DNA of 64,000 bases. Source: Rhodomicrobium sp. R_RK_3. Lineage in GTDB: Bacteria > Pseudomonadota > Alphaproteobacteria > Rhizobiales > Rhodomicrobiaceae. This document shows positions 18,551 to 26,661 of the stretch, in pieces. Numbering within the stretch: position 1 is the stretch's first letter; each line of letters opens with the position of its first letter. The notes under the pieces were generated by a model. That model was not told the DNA's origin and made no database searches. It saw nothing but the letters and a program-made list of their open reading frames with translations. The DNA is taken from the NCBI RefSeq assembly GCF_002198715.1, contig NZ_MWLK01000022.1:104344-168343 (forward strand), written 5' to 3'. The position numbers and the translations under genes are program-made.

Positions 18551-18597
18551 AGCAATGGTACGTGAAATTACTGTCACGTACCATGAGTGGGATTGCT
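18551..18597. promoter_or_regulatory. Palindrome upstream of the CHAD gene
   Basis: A perfect 11-base inverted repeat, ATGGTACGTGA (18555-18565) and TCACGTACCAT (18574-18584), separated by 8 bases, nested within AGCAAT (18551) and ATTGCT (18592). It lies 34 bases upstream of the CHAD start and 30 bases downstream of nothing but the thiE 3' end. It could be an operator for a dimeric regulator of the CHAD gene or a bidirectional terminator stem for thiE; no U-tract follows, which favours the operator reading. Confidence 0.45.
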
Positions 18598-18637
18598 TAG
18601 GGTAAGCGGGGTTGCCTTGGGGCCTTGCGGACTTCGC

Positions 18638-19222
18638 TCACATGGCGAGCCACTGGGCGATCCGGCCCTCCGGATCGGGGCTGGCGACGATGTCGCTGAC
18701 GACGGCGATGCTGTCGGCCCCGGCGGCGAACACGCCGGGCGCGCGCTCGAGGCTGATGCCGCCAATGGCGACCAGCGGGCAGCGGATCAGGCTTTTCCAT
18801 TCGCCGATGCGGGCGAGCCCTTGCGGGTCGTATTTCATGACTTTGAGCGTCGTCTCGTAGATCGGGCCGAGCGCGACATAATCCGGCTCTGCCACGAGCG
18901 CGATGCGTAACTCCTCGTGCGTATGCGTGGAAATGCCGAGTTTCAGGCCGGCCTTGCGGATGGCGGCGAGATCGGCGTCGGCCAGATCCTCCTGGCCGAG
19001 ATGGATGTAATCGGCGCCGAGCGCGATGGCCTCGCGCCAGTAATCATTGACGATGAGCTGGCTGCCATGCGCCTTGCACACGGCAAGCGAGGCCGCGATT
19101 TCCCGCGCGATGGTCGCGGCATCGGCGTCCTTGACGCGCAATTGCACGGTCTTCACGCCGAGCGGCACGATGCGGGCGACCCAGGCGGCATCGGGGACGA
19201 TGGGGTAGAATCTATCGGGCAT
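18638..19222 (-). CDS. thiE: Thiamine phosphate synthase
   Basis: A 194-residue TIM-barrel enzyme joining hydroxymethylpyrimidine diphosphate and thiazole phosphate to thiamine phosphate. Key elements are [63 protein letters not shown] and [10 protein letters not shown]; the ILKKMKW-like variant of the Gly-Pro loop is the rhizobial form. Last gene of the thiO-thiS-thiG-thiE operon; its start ATG at 19222 lies 11 bases inside the thiG 3' end. A longer upstream reading is thiG in another frame and was discarded. Confidence 0.9.
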   Translation of the reverse strand: MPDRFYPIVPDAAWVARIVPLGVKTVQLRVKDADAATIAREIAASLAVCKAHGSQLIVNDYWREAIALGADYIHLGQEDLADADLAAIRKAGLKLGISTHTHEELRIALVAEPDYVALGPIYETTLKVMKYDPQGLARIGEWKSLIRCPLVAIGGISLERAPGVFAAGADSIAVVSDIVASPDPEGRIAQWLAM

Positions 19223-20000
19223 GGCTGAAATCGAAGAACGGCGTGCCGGCGACCGGCGTCGAGGGGGCTGCCATGTCGCGGCGCGGCATAAGCCCGGCCT
19301 CAAAACCCATGCGGCCCGCCTCGACGGCCTTGGCGAAGGCGGCGGCCATTTGCGGCGGGTCGGCGGCCTTGGCGACGGCGGTGTTCAGCAGCACGGCGTC
19401 ATAGCCCATCTCCATCGCCTCCGCCGCATGCGACGGCGCGCCAAGCCCGGCATCCACCACCAGCGGGACGCCCGGGAAATAGGCGCGCAGCGATTTCAGT
19501 CCGCCCGGATTGGCGAGCCCCTGGCCGGAGCCGATCGGCGAGGCCCAGGGCATCAGCACCTCGCATCCGGCGGCGAGCAGCTTTTCGGCCGCGCTCAGAT
19601 CCTCGGTGGTGTAGGGGAAGACTTTGAAACCCTCGGCGCTGAGCGTTCCGGCCGCGTCGACGAGGCCGAACAGGTCGGGCTGCAGCGTGTCGTCATTGGC
19701 GATGACTTCCAGCTTCACCCAGGGCGTCTCGAACAGCTCGCGGGCCATCATAGCCGTGGCGATGGCCTCCTTCGCCGTGCGGCAGCCCGCGGTGTTGGGC
19801 AGCACCCGCACGCCAAGGGCCTGCACCAGGGACCAGAATTGCTGGCCGGTCTTTTCGCGCGCGCCCTCGCGGCGCAGGGACACGGTGACGATCTCGGCGC
19901 CGGCGGTTTTGACGGAACGCTGGAAAATCTCGGGCGAGGGGTAAAGCGCGCTGCCGAGGATGAGCCGCGAGGCAAAGCTCTCGCCGTAAAATGCGACCAT
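19212..20000 (-). CDS. thiG: Thiazole synthase
   Basis: A 262-residue TIM-barrel enzyme that builds the thiazole ring from deoxyxylulose phosphate, dehydroglycine and ThiS thiocarboxylate. Residue K96 ([10 protein letters not shown]) is exactly the Schiff-base lysine position. Other conserved segments are [54 protein letters not shown] and [27 protein letters not shown]. The start at 20000 is two bases beyond the thiS stop. The product acts with ThiS (sulfur donor) and ThiO (glycine oxidation to the imine) encoded directly upstream. Confidence 0.95.
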   Translation of the reverse strand: MVAFYGESFASRLILGSALYPSPEIFQRSVKTAGAEIVTVSLRREGAREKTGQQFWSLVQALGVRVLPNTAGCRTAKEAIATAMMARELFETPWVKLEVIANDDTLQPDLFGLVDAAGTLSAEGFKVFPYTTEDLSAAEKLLAAGCEVLMPWASPIGSGQGLANPGGLKSLRAYFPGVPLVVDAGLGAPSHAAEAMEMGYDAVLLNTAVAKAADPPQMAAAFAKAVEAGRMGFEAGLMPRRDMAAPSTPVAGTPFFDFSHAR

Positions 20001-20002
20001 GG

Positions 20003-20209
20003 TCAGCCTCCCTGCCGGGGCGCGACGATTTCGACGCGATCCGCCTGGCTGATCGGCGTTGCGGCACGGCGGCCGGCGGGGACGAAATCGCCGTTGAGGG
20101 CGGTCGCGACCTTCATCTCGCCATAGCCGAGGCTGCTGCACAGCTCCTGCAGCGTCCTGGCGCCGGTCTCGCGCGTCTCACCGTTCACAATAATCCTCAA
20201 GGAAGACAT
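20003..20209 (-). CDS. thiS: Sulfur carrier protein ThiS
   Basis: A 68-residue beta-grasp protein ending in the Gly-Gly that is adenylated and thiocarboxylated ([10 protein letters not shown]). The fold is visible in [23 protein letters not shown] and [19 protein letters not shown]. Its start lies 32 bases inside the thiO 3' end and its stop 2 bases before thiG, so the three are tightly coupled. It is too short to be mistaken for anything else with this context. Confidence 0.93.
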   Translation of the reverse strand: MSSLRIIVNGETRETGARTLQELCSSLGYGEMKVATALNGDFVPAGRRAATPISQADRVEIVAPRQGG

Positions 20210-21221
20210 CCTGCCGCGTGGTCCCATCCTTTATATAGTGCGCGACCAGCGCCGCAAGAGAGGGCGCCAGCAAAAAGCCGTGGCGGTAGAGGCCGTTCAC
20301 CAGGATTCGCCGGCCCCGCAAGGTGATCCGGGGCATATTGTCGGGGAAGGAGGGGCGGACATCGGCGGCGAAGCGGAGGATGCGCGCCTCGCCGAAAGCC
20401 GGGTGCAGCGTATAGGCAAGGCCCAGCAGGTCGAGGGCGGAGCGGACGGTCGCCGGACCCCGGTCGCCGCTTTCGATGACGGTCGCCCCGATCATGAAAC
20501 GGTTCTCGGCCCAAGGCACGACATAGAGCGGAAAGCGCGGATGCAGCAGCCTGACGGGGCGGCGCAGCGCGATTTCATCGGTTTCGACGACCAGCATTTC
20601 GCCGCGCACGCCGCGCAATTCGGGCAGGTCGGGGCTGGCGGCGATGCCCCGGCAGTCGATGACGTGGTCGTATGAGCCGGGCTCGGCCTCGTCCCAGCGC
20701 GCGCCGAATTCGACACGCGCGCCCGCCTCCTGCGCCAGACGCAGCAGCGCCGGCATGGCGCGGCCCGGCTCGACATGGGCCTCTGACGGGTAGAACAGCG
20801 CTTGCCCGTAGCGCCCGGCGAACGCGGGCTCCAGCGCCGCGACGCCGGCGCCGTCGAGCCGTTCGAAATGCGAGGTCATGCGGGCGAAGCGGGCAAGCTC
20901 GGGCAGGTCGCGCGGGGCGGCGAGGATGAGGCTGCCTTGCTGGCGGGTCTCGGGATAGAGCGCGCGCCACAGCGGCAAGGCCTGCAAGCCCAGCTCGGCG
21001 ATCAGCGGCTCGGCACTCTCTGATTCGCAGTACGGGGCGAGCATGGCGCCGGCAAGGCGGCTCGCGGCGTCGGCGAAAGGCTCGGCCGAGCGCTCGACCA
21101 GCCGTACGCGGTGGCCCGCGCGCGCCAGGGTCAGCGTCTGCCAGAGGCCGGTGATGCCCGCGCCGGCGATGAGGATGTCTGCCAATTTCGCGCCTTTCGG
21201 TTGCTCGCGCGCCGCAACCAT
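20178..21221 (-). CDS. thiO: Glycine oxidase ThiO
   Basis: A 347-residue FAD-dependent oxidoreductase of the DAO family. The dinucleotide motif is ILIAGAGITGLWQTLTLARAGHRVRLVE, followed by ASRLAGAMLAPYCESE typical of glycine oxidase, HVIDCRG, and the C-terminal VNGLYRHGFLLAPSLA. It oxidises glycine to iminoacetate for the thiazole synthase. The frame is open far upstream through a repeat-rich region; the ATG at 21221 (MVAAREQPKGAKLADILIAG) is the nearest methionine, and TTG just before ADILIAG is an alternative. thiC is not upstream here as it is in the rhizobial thiCOSGE operon. Confidence 0.92.
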   Translation of the reverse strand: MVAAREQPKGAKLADILIAGAGITGLWQTLTLARAGHRVRLVERSAEPFADAASRLAGAMLAPYCESESAEPLIAELGLQALPLWRALYPETRQQGSLILAAPRDLPELARFARMTSHFERLDGAGVAALEPAFAGRYGQALFYPSEAHVEPGRAMPALLRLAQEAGARVEFGARWDEAEPGSYDHVIDCRGIAASPDLPELRGVRGEMLVVETDEIALRRPVRLLHPRFPLYVVPWAENRFMIGATVIESGDRGPATVRSALDLLGLAYTLHPAFGEARILRFAADVRPSFPDNMPRITLRGRRILVNGLYRHGFLLAPSLAALVAHYIKDGTTRQDVFLEDYCER

Positions 21222-21328
21222 CAGAGGGCGGCGGTGACGCCGCGTCAACCCCAATGGCTCGCCGTGGTTGCTGGCTTGCGCGGGGTGCATATCGCGAGGG
21301 CTGGGTAGGGGACCCAATCGCCCCGTAT

Positions 21329-21430
21329 GCCTGCGAAATCTCCCGCGAGGGTGGGATCCAGTATTCACGGCCACGAAAGCGGCGCTCTGCCCAACGACTC
21401 GCGCTGCGGCTACGACAAGGAAATTGAGGT
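21329..21430. repeat. Dispersed repeat, family C copy 3 (degenerate)
   Basis: CGAAATCTCCCGCGAGGGTG and GGATCCAGTATTCACGG at the left, CTCGCGCTGCGGCTACGACAA at the right. Same order of elements as the other family C copies but the right arm is worn. Confidence 0.5.
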
Positions 21431-21487
21431 CCTCACGCCGGAGCGGTTTCGTTCTGGTCGGAAGCACCGCGCCTCGCCTCGCCGCAG

Positions 21488-21605
21488 CTAAACCCTTTCC
21501 GAGGGGAGAGGGTGGCACGCGAAGCGTGCCGGGCGAGGGGTTGCGGACTCAACGGCTCGCTCACGAACCCCTCACCCCAGCCCTCTCCCAAGGGAGAGGG
21601 GGTCC
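21488..21605. repeat. Family A inverted repeat
   Basis: CCCTTTCCGAGGGGAGAGGG (21493) on the left and CCCCTCACCCCAGCCCTCTC then CCAAGGGAGAGGG on the right, with GGCACGCGAAGCGTGCC forming a small internal hairpin (21514-21530). The arms GGGCGAGGGGTT and AACCCCTCACCCC are inverted relative to each other. Confidence 0.65.
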
Positions 21606-21678
21606 GGCTGCGGATCGTGGAGAGGTAGACCCTGCCCGTGGCTATCGAAAGCGACCCTGCCTTAGGCCACCCGTTTTT

Positions 21679-21790
21679 GTCATCCCGCGAAGGCGGGGAT
21701 CCAGTAATCCCGGTGCGTAGGGTGGGACCGTGCCTTTGGTTCTGGCGCTGCGGCGTACTGAATCCCCGCCTTCGCGAGGATTTCGAGAAA
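21679..21790. repeat. Dispersed palindromic repeat, family C copy 4
   Basis: GTCATCCCGCGAAGGCGGGG and ATCCAGTAATCCCGG at the left; GCGCTGCGGCGTACTGAATC and CCCGCCTTCGCGAGGAT at the right. Arms are inverted copies. Confidence 0.75.
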
Positions 21791-22203
21791 GCGGAGTGTC
21801 TTCGCCCGGCAGGCTCCGCCGGCGCGTCTCAATGGTCGTCCGCAAAGGAAAAGAGGAGCAGGCAGGGTTGGCTGAACGCCCGGTCATCCGGGGGAAGATG
21901 ACGTTCGGGCTTCGGCTTTGCGGGAGGTGCGCCGCACCAGGTTCCTCGCGCATGAGCCGTTCGGCGGGGACAAGCCTGCCTGCTCTCTTTTAAGGGGCTG
22001 TTCAGCGGATAAGGGGTGTCCGTGACAGCTCTGAACGTTGACCGGAGCGGGGAAACTCACTGCGTCTCTGTTCTGCATCCGTTCTAGAAAATCGCGGCTG
22101 AGTCGTCAAGCGGGAAACGGTACAAAATGAGAACATACGGGGTTGTGCATAGCATTCCCGTTCGCCCGCACTTCGAGACCGCCCGGTCCCTTGGCAGCGC
22201 TCG
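21791..22203. other. Intergenic region without recognised gene
   Basis: About 410 bases between a family C repeat and the porin 3' end. Short open frames exist on both strands but none has a ribosome binding site or a recognisable product. I see no tRNA-like sequence. No TPP riboswitch is visible on the thiO side. Confidence 0.4.
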
Positions 22204-23010
22204 CTAGTAGTTGAACTTCACCGTGCCGACGACCCGGTTGTCGGCCAGCGAATTGTCGAAATCGTCGCTGTCGTCGACGTCGGTGCCCCAATAGCGCACA
22301 TCCACCGTGTAATGTTCGCGGAAGGTCTTCGACAGGCCGACATTCCAGTAGACATATTGGTCGTCGCCATAGAGGTCCGCGAAGGCGCTGTCATTGTCGT
22401 TGCTGATGATGGTGCCGAGCGTGCCGCTGAGGCTCAGGCCCCAGAACGGCAAGGGCATGGTGGCTATGCCTTCGAGCGTCCAGGTGGCGCCGGTCTCGGC
22501 ATAGAAATCCGGGGAGAAGTAGACGGCGCCGGTCACGGCGACCTCGCGCCAGACCTTGGCGCCTGCCAGCGCCTTGATCTCCACATAGTCGAGTTCGACG
22601 TCGAAATTATTGTTCGGGTAATAGTAGTAGATCACCCCGACATCGAGATCGACGCCGTTCCAGGACTTCTTGATGCCGCCATAGAGATCGATCTCGATAT
22701 TGCCGTCGGAGGTCAGCTCGTCGACGCTCGAGGCCCAGACGCCGGCGTAGAACCAGCGATAGGCGAGGTCGGCGCCGGCGAATACGGCGGGGCCTTCATC
22801 GCTTTGCGAGAAGCCGCGGAAGACGTAATCGGTCGTCAGGCCGCCATTGACGGTGAGGGTGTGATCGGGCGCGGGGGCCGGCGCGGCGGGGGCGTCCTTG
22901 GTGCTGCCGCCGGCATCGTCCGCCATGGCGGCGCCGCTCAAAACCACGAGTAGCGCGCCGCCCAAAAAGCTGGCGCGAAGCGTCCCGAATAGGCTGTTCT
23001 GCTCTTCCAT
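22204..23010 (-). CDS. TorF-family putative porin
   Basis: A 268-residue outer-membrane protein with a signal peptide (FGTLRASFLGGALLVVLSGAAMA, cleavage before DDAG), a short Pro/Ala linker (APAAPAPAPDH) and a beta-barrel of alternating strands. LTVNGGLTTDYVFRGFSQSDEGPAVFAGADLAY is the opening signature of the TorF-type porin family, and the protein ends in an aromatic (VGTVKFNY), as outer-membrane proteins do. Substrate is unknown. The ATG at 23010 is preceded by AAGGGGA. It is monocistronic. Confidence 0.85.
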   Translation of the reverse strand: MEEQNSLFGTLRASFLGGALLVVLSGAAMADDAGGSTKDAPAAPAPAPDHTLTVNGGLTTDYVFRGFSQSDEGPAVFAGADLAYRWFYAGVWASSVDELTSDGNIEIDLYGGIKKSWNGVDLDVGVIYYYYPNNNFDVELDYVEIKALAGAKVWREVAVTGAVYFSPDFYAETGATWTLEGIATMPLPFWGLSLSGTLGTIISNDNDSAFADLYGDDQYVYWNVGLSKTFREHYTVDVRYWGTDVDDSDDFDNSLADNRVVGTVKFNY

Positions 23011-23385
23011 TGCGATGGGTCCCCTTGATCTTGCGCGGCTTCCAGTCCGGACGCGAACGCCTGACTTCGAATGGGTCCCTCCGGTTGATTCGCCGGGGCA
23101 ATTCGCCGTCAACAAGGCCGATCATTCATCCGAAGCTTGCGGCAGGCCGCAGCGCGGGCGTTATTCACATGCGGGGCGTGTATTTGTGGCAAAGCCAACA
23201 CAGAGCTTGCGGAAATCCGCTCAATTCGAGCGATCTGCCCAAAATGCAGGCGGCAGCGAAGGATAAAATCGAAGGGGTGACAGGCGCTTATGGCGGCCGG
23301 CGGCGGGCCCGCGACGGGTGATTCGTAAAATTCGACCGGCCGGGTTAACGCTTGGCTCCGCCCCGCGTGCAAGCGGCCCGATGGT
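23011..23385. other. Intergenic region upstream of the porin
   Basis: A 375-base gap between the porin start and the 3' end of the alpha/beta hydrolase gene, both on the minus strand. It must contain the porin promoter. No dispersed repeat or convincing open frame is present. Confidence 0.35.
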
Positions 23386-24360
23386 CTAAAGGCCGATCTG
23401 GCTTTCGCTCATGGTCCGGTTGGAGCCCGGCACATAGGCGTCGAAGGCGGCCCAGAACTGGTCGCGGATTTCGGCCCGCTCCTGCAGGATCTCGTGCCGC
23501 GCGCCGGCGATCACCAGCAGGCGGCAGGTCTTCACCTGACTGGAGAACTGTTCGATGATGCGGGTCGAGACCACGGTGTCATTGCCCGCCGCGACGATCA
23601 GGATCGGCACCCGGATGGCGGAGGCGAAGCCGAAGCTGTTGATATGCATGATGGAGCGGGCGGCGGCGTTCAGCCAGCCGATGGTCGGCGAGCCGAGCGT
23701 CAGCCAGGGCGCGGTTTTCAGGATCTCGCGGACGCGGTCGAGGCGCAGCGGGTCGCTGGTGTGCTGGGCGGCCTCCGGCAGGCGCAGCTCGAACGATTCC
23801 GGCCGGCCGCCCGGCACGTAGAAATCGCCGCCGCCGAACAGCACCAGCGCCTCGATGAAGGCGCGCAGGAACGGGCGCTTGGTCATCTCGGGATTGATGT
23901 CGATCATCGGCGCGCTCAGCATGATGCGGTCGAACCAGCACACTTTGGTGAGGGCCGAGCGGAGCAGGATGTGGGCGCCCATGGAATGGGCGACGCCGTA
24001 GAACGGGGCGGGGCAATCGGGCAGCACGATCTCGGCCATGAACTGGCGGAGATCATTGTCGTAGTCGGCGAAATCCTCGACATGGCCCTTGCGCGGATTG
24101 CGGAGCAGGCGGTCCGAGCCGCCCTGGCCGCGCCAGTCCATCATGGCGACGGCGAAGCCGCGCCGGCGCAGATCGGTGATGGTCTCGAAATATTTCTCGA
24201 TGAACTCGCCGCGCCCGCCGAACAGGCAGACCGTGCCGAGCCGCTTATCCGCCGTGCGCGGCCACAGCGCATAGCGGATCTTGACGCCGTCGCGCGCGAC
24301 GAAACTGCCGGGCACCGCGCCGTTCGGCACCGGATTGCGCGCTATGCCCACGAGTTCCAT
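23386..24360 (-). CDS. Alpha/beta hydrolase, S33/monoacylglycerol lipase-like
   Basis: A 324-residue cytoplasmic hydrolase of the Hydrolase_4 (serine aminopeptidase S33/lysophospholipase) type. LFGGRGEFIEKYFETITDLRRRGFAVAMMDWRGQGGSDR is characteristic; the nucleophile S126 sits in VAHSMGAH, where the elbow starts with alanine instead of the common glycine. The acid and base are expected at VAAGNDTVVS and AGARHEILQE. Family members hydrolyse lysophospholipids or monoacylglycerols; the substrate here is not known. The ATG at 24360 is favoured over a longer frame because MELVGI is directly followed by the family N-terminus. Confidence 0.87.
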   Translation of the reverse strand: MELVGIARNPVPNGAVPGSFVARDGVKIRYALWPRTADKRLGTVCLFGGRGEFIEKYFETITDLRRRGFAVAMMDWRGQGGSDRLLRNPRKGHVEDFADYDNDLRQFMAEIVLPDCPAPFYGVAHSMGAHILLRSALTKVCWFDRIMLSAPMIDINPEMTKRPFLRAFIEALVLFGGGDFYVPGGRPESFELRLPEAAQHTSDPLRLDRVREILKTAPWLTLGSPTIGWLNAAARSIMHINSFGFASAIRVPILIVAAGNDTVVSTRIIEQFSSQVKTCRLLVIAGARHEILQERAEIRDQFWAAFDAYVPGSNRTMSESQIGL

Positions 24361-24485
24361 GGCCCGATCATCCTCAAATTTGCTGGCGGAACCATAGTCC
24401 AATGCCGGGGCGCGGCTCAAGCACCGCGCCTCACATTGCCGGCCCGGGACCGGGAATATGAAGCGCATTTTTTGCATTTCGGGCT

Positions 24486-24512
24486 CTTGAAAGCCGTTTT
24501 GGCCCGACTAAA
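24486..24512 (+). promoter_or_regulatory. Candidate heat-shock (RpoH) promoter of hsp20
   Basis: CTTGAAA at 24486-24492 and CCCGACTAAAT at 24503-24513 resemble the -35 (CTTG) and -10 elements recognised by sigma32 in alphaproteobacteria, with compatible spacing. A transcript from here would have a leader of about 90 bases, the right length for the thermometer described next. Confidence 0.45.
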
Positions 24513-24519
24513 TTTTTGA

Positions 24520-24612
24520 CTGCACGCCGGTATCGGGTGCGCAAATCGTGAGCGAAAGCCTGGCCGTTCCGGCAGGCAGCTCCATGTCGCTTCAACAGGA
24601 GGATGTGTGATG
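24520..24612 (+). ncRNA. ROSE-type RNA thermometer in the hsp20 leader
   Basis: Three successive stems can form in the leader. Stem 1: GCAC/CCG with CGG/GTGC (24522-24540). Stem 2: GCCTGGCCG with CGGCAGGC (24558-24577). Stem 3 encloses the Shine-Dalgarno: TCGCTTC (24587-24593), loop AACA, GGAGGAT (24598-24604), giving C-G, U-G, U-A and C-G pairs and then a G-G opposition. U(U/C)GCU opposite the ribosome binding site, including the G-G pair, is the conserved signature of ROSE elements in rhizobial small heat-shock genes. At low temperature this would hide the ribosome binding site. Predicted by eye only. Confidence 0.65.
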
Positions 24613-25092
24613 AGACGTTTTGATCTGACCCCGCTCTATCGCCAGTCGATCGGCTTCGAGCATCTGGCCAATCTGATCGAGCAGATGGCCTCGAGCGAGG
24701 GCGACAGCGGATTTCCGCCTTATAATATCGAACGGCTCGGCGAGAACGAGTACCGCATCACCCTGGCGGTCGCCGGCTTCTCCACCGAGGACCTGAACAT
24801 CGAGGTGAAGGAGGGCACGCTGTCGGTGCGTGGCGAGAAGCAGGCCGACACCGGCAACCGCGAATATCTGCATCGCGGCATCGCGGCCCGCAATTTCGAG
24901 CGCCGTTTCCGCCTCGCCGACTATGTCGAGGTCGGCAGCGCGACGCTTGAGCACGGCTTCCTGCATGTCGACCTGAAGCGCGAGATCCCCGAGGCGATGA
25001 AGCCCCGGACGATTGCGATTTCCAAGGCCGCGCCGAATGGCGGCGTCCGCAAGGTCGATGCCGAGCGCGAGAAGGTCGCGATCTCGGCGTAA
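24610..25092 (+). CDS. Small heat shock protein, Hsp20/IbpA type
   Basis: A 160-residue alpha-crystallin-domain chaperone. The N-terminus MRRFDLTPLYRQSIGFEHLANLIEQ is the class A rhizobial/IbpA form. The crystallin domain spans about 38-130 (YNIERLGENEYRITLAVAGFSTEDLNIEVKEGTLSVRGEK...FERRFRLADYVEV), and a basic C-terminal extension contains the anchoring motif (PRTIAISK, an I-x-I variant). Such proteins bind unfolding proteins as large oligomers for later refolding. AGGAGG at 24597-24602 gives ideal spacing to ATG 24610. Expression is probably heat-induced via the thermometer and promoter upstream, and ends at the terminator at 25119. Confidence 0.95.
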   Translation: MRRFDLTPLYRQSIGFEHLANLIEQMASSEGDSGFPPYNIERLGENEYRITLAVAGFSTEDLNIEVKEGTLSVRGEKQADTGNREYLHRGIAARNFERRFRLADYVEVGSATLEHGFLHVDLKREIPEAMKPRTIAISKAAPNGGVRKVDAEREKVAISA

Positions 25093-25118
25093 GCATCGCC
25101 GGCAGAGATGAAGATGCG

Positions 25119-25147
25119 CCCCGCCTCGGACCTGAGGCGGGGTTTTT
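25119..25147 (+). terminator. Rho-independent terminator of hsp20
   Basis: A perfect 9-base-pair stem, CCCCGCCTC (25119-25127) and GAGGCGGGG (25134-25142), six-base loop, followed by TTTTT. It lies 27 bases after the hsp20 stop codon. Confidence 0.9.
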
Positions 25148-25214
25148 GTTGGCCGGACGTTAGCAGCCGCCGCGACCGAGGTCCTCGATTGAGATGACAC
25201 CGGAGTCTCCCCTC

Positions 25215-25389
25215 GTCGTCCCGGACGCCCGTCACGGCGAGCCGGCACCCACTGGCAGACCAGCGGGCATGGTGCTCGCGGAGAGGCGATAGCGGAAATA
25301 TGATTGGGTCCCGGCTCGACCTGACGGCCGTCCGGGACGACGAGGAGAGAGTTCATACGATACGCAAATGTCTCCCATGGGAGAGGGAA
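25215..25389. repeat. Dispersed repeat, family B copy 5 with family A tag
   Basis: GTCGTCCCGGACGCCCGTCA opens the unit and GGCCGTCCGGGACGACGAGG closes it at 25344; the centre shares AGCGGAAATATGATTGGGTC with copy 4 at 13.6 kb. The adjoining 25373-25389 is CTCCCATGGGAGAGGG, the family A core. It separates hsp20 from the convergent RlmD-like gene. Confidence 0.7.
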
Positions 25390-25434
25390 TTGGGCCGTGG
25401 AGACGGGCTAGGGCGGCCGCATCGTCACGTCCCA

Positions 25435-26661
25435 CTATTTCCGGCCGAAGACCGCGACCAGCTCGACATGGGCGGAGTAGACGAACTGGTCGATGGGGAC
25501 GAGGCGCTTCAGCTTGAAGCCGCCTCCGATCAGGGCGCGGGCGTCCGCTGCAAAGCTCGCTGGATTGCACGAGACCGCGATCACGGCCGGTACGCGCGAT
25601 TTGGCGAGTGCTGTGGCTTGGGCGAGTGCGCCGGCGCGGGGCGGGTCGAACAGCACGGCGTCGAAGGCGTTCAGCTCGGGCGGCGAGAGCGGCTCGCGCA
25701 TCAGGTCGCGGGCGAGCGTCTTCACCGGCTTTATACCCTGCGCCCGGCGGGTGGCGGCGTCGAGGGCGGCGAGCATGGTGCGGTCGTGCTCGACGGCGGT
25801 GACGGCGGCTTTCCGCGCCAGGGCGAACGTGAAGGCGCCGAGGCCGCAGAACAGGTCGGCGACTTTCTTGGCCTTGCCGATGGACCCGACGGCGATCTCG
25901 GCCATCGCCGCTTCGGCTTCGCGGGAGGCTTGCAGAAAGGCGCCCGGCGGCAGCTCGACGGGGATTCCGGCGAAGCTGATCTGCGGCGTTGCGAGCCGGA
26001 GCAGCAAGTCCTTGCCGGCAACGAGCCGGGCGATGCCGAGCGCTTCGGCCGCCTTGCCCAGCGCCGGGGTGAAGGCGCGGAGCTTGGTCTCGGTCTTCTC
26101 GATCAGCAGATCGAGGCCGTTATCGCAGGCCGTGACGACGATGCGCGCCTCGCCCTCGGGCAGGAGTTGCCGGAGAAAATCCCGCAAACCGGGCAGGGCG
26201 GTTTCGAGGCGCGGCAGCAGGATGGGGCATTCCGCGATGTCGACGAGTTCGTGGCTTTGCGCGCGGCGGTAGCCCAGCGCCAGCGCGCCGCCGGATTTGA
26301 TCGCGGTGAAGGTGGCGCGGCGGCGGGTATGCGGGCCGAAGGCGCGGACGGGTTCGGGCTCGAAGGCGATGCCTTCCAGGCGCAGCGCTTCGGTGACGCG
26401 CTGGCGCTTCCAGTCGAGATAATGCCGCCATTCGAGATGCTGCAAGGCGCAGCCGCCGCAAAGGCCGAAATGGCGGCAGACCGGGGCGATCCGTTCGGGC
26501 GAGGCTTGCAGGATTTCAAGGAGGCGGCCGCGGTTGCCGTCGATCTCCGCGGCGATGCGTTCGCCGGGGAGGGTGAACGGCACGTAGACCGGGCCGGATT
26601 CGGTGTCGGCGATGCCGTCGCCCTGATGGCCGAGGCGCGCGATGGTGAGGTCACGGCGCAT
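25435..26661 (-). CDS. Class I SAM-dependent RNA methyltransferase, RlmD/TrmA family
   Basis: A 408-residue RNA (uracil-5-) methyltransferase. The N-terminal TRAM-like region (IARLGHQGDGIADTESGPVYVPFTLPGERI) is followed by a 4Fe-4S site (C62-x5-C68-x2-C71 in CRHFGLCGGC, and the fourth cysteine in ECPIL) as in RlmD. The SAM domain has LFCGLGAFTFALA and FDPPRAGA; the nucleophilic cysteine that attacks uracil C6 is in VSCNPASFAADA. Probable target is 23S rRNA U1939 or a related uridine. Its start overlaps the tlyA 3' end by 11 bases, so they form a two-gene operon for RNA methylation. Confidence 0.9.
   Translation of the reverse strand: MRRDLTIARLGHQGDGIADTESGPVYVPFTLPGERIAAEIDGNRGRLLEILQASPERIAPVCRHFGLCGGCALQHLEWRHYLDWKRQRVTEALRLEGIAFEPEPVRAFGPHTRRRATFTAIKSGGALALGYRRAQSHELVDIAECPILLPRLETALPGLRDFLRQLLPEGEARIVVTACDNGLDLLIEKTETKLRAFTPALGKAAEALGIARLVAGKDLLLRLATPQISFAGIPVELPPGAFLQASREAEAAMAEIAVGSIGKAKKVADLFCGLGAFTFALARKAAVTAVEHDRTMLAALDAATRRAQGIKPVKTLARDLMREPLSPPELNAFDAVLFDPPRAGALAQATALAKSRVPAVIAVSCNPASFAADARALIGGGFKLKRLVPIDQFVYSAHVELVAVFGRK

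Noticed and set aside
21222-22203. TPP riboswitch ahead of thiO
   Set aside because: I looked for the CUGAGA and ACCUGAUC segments on the minus strand and did not find them.
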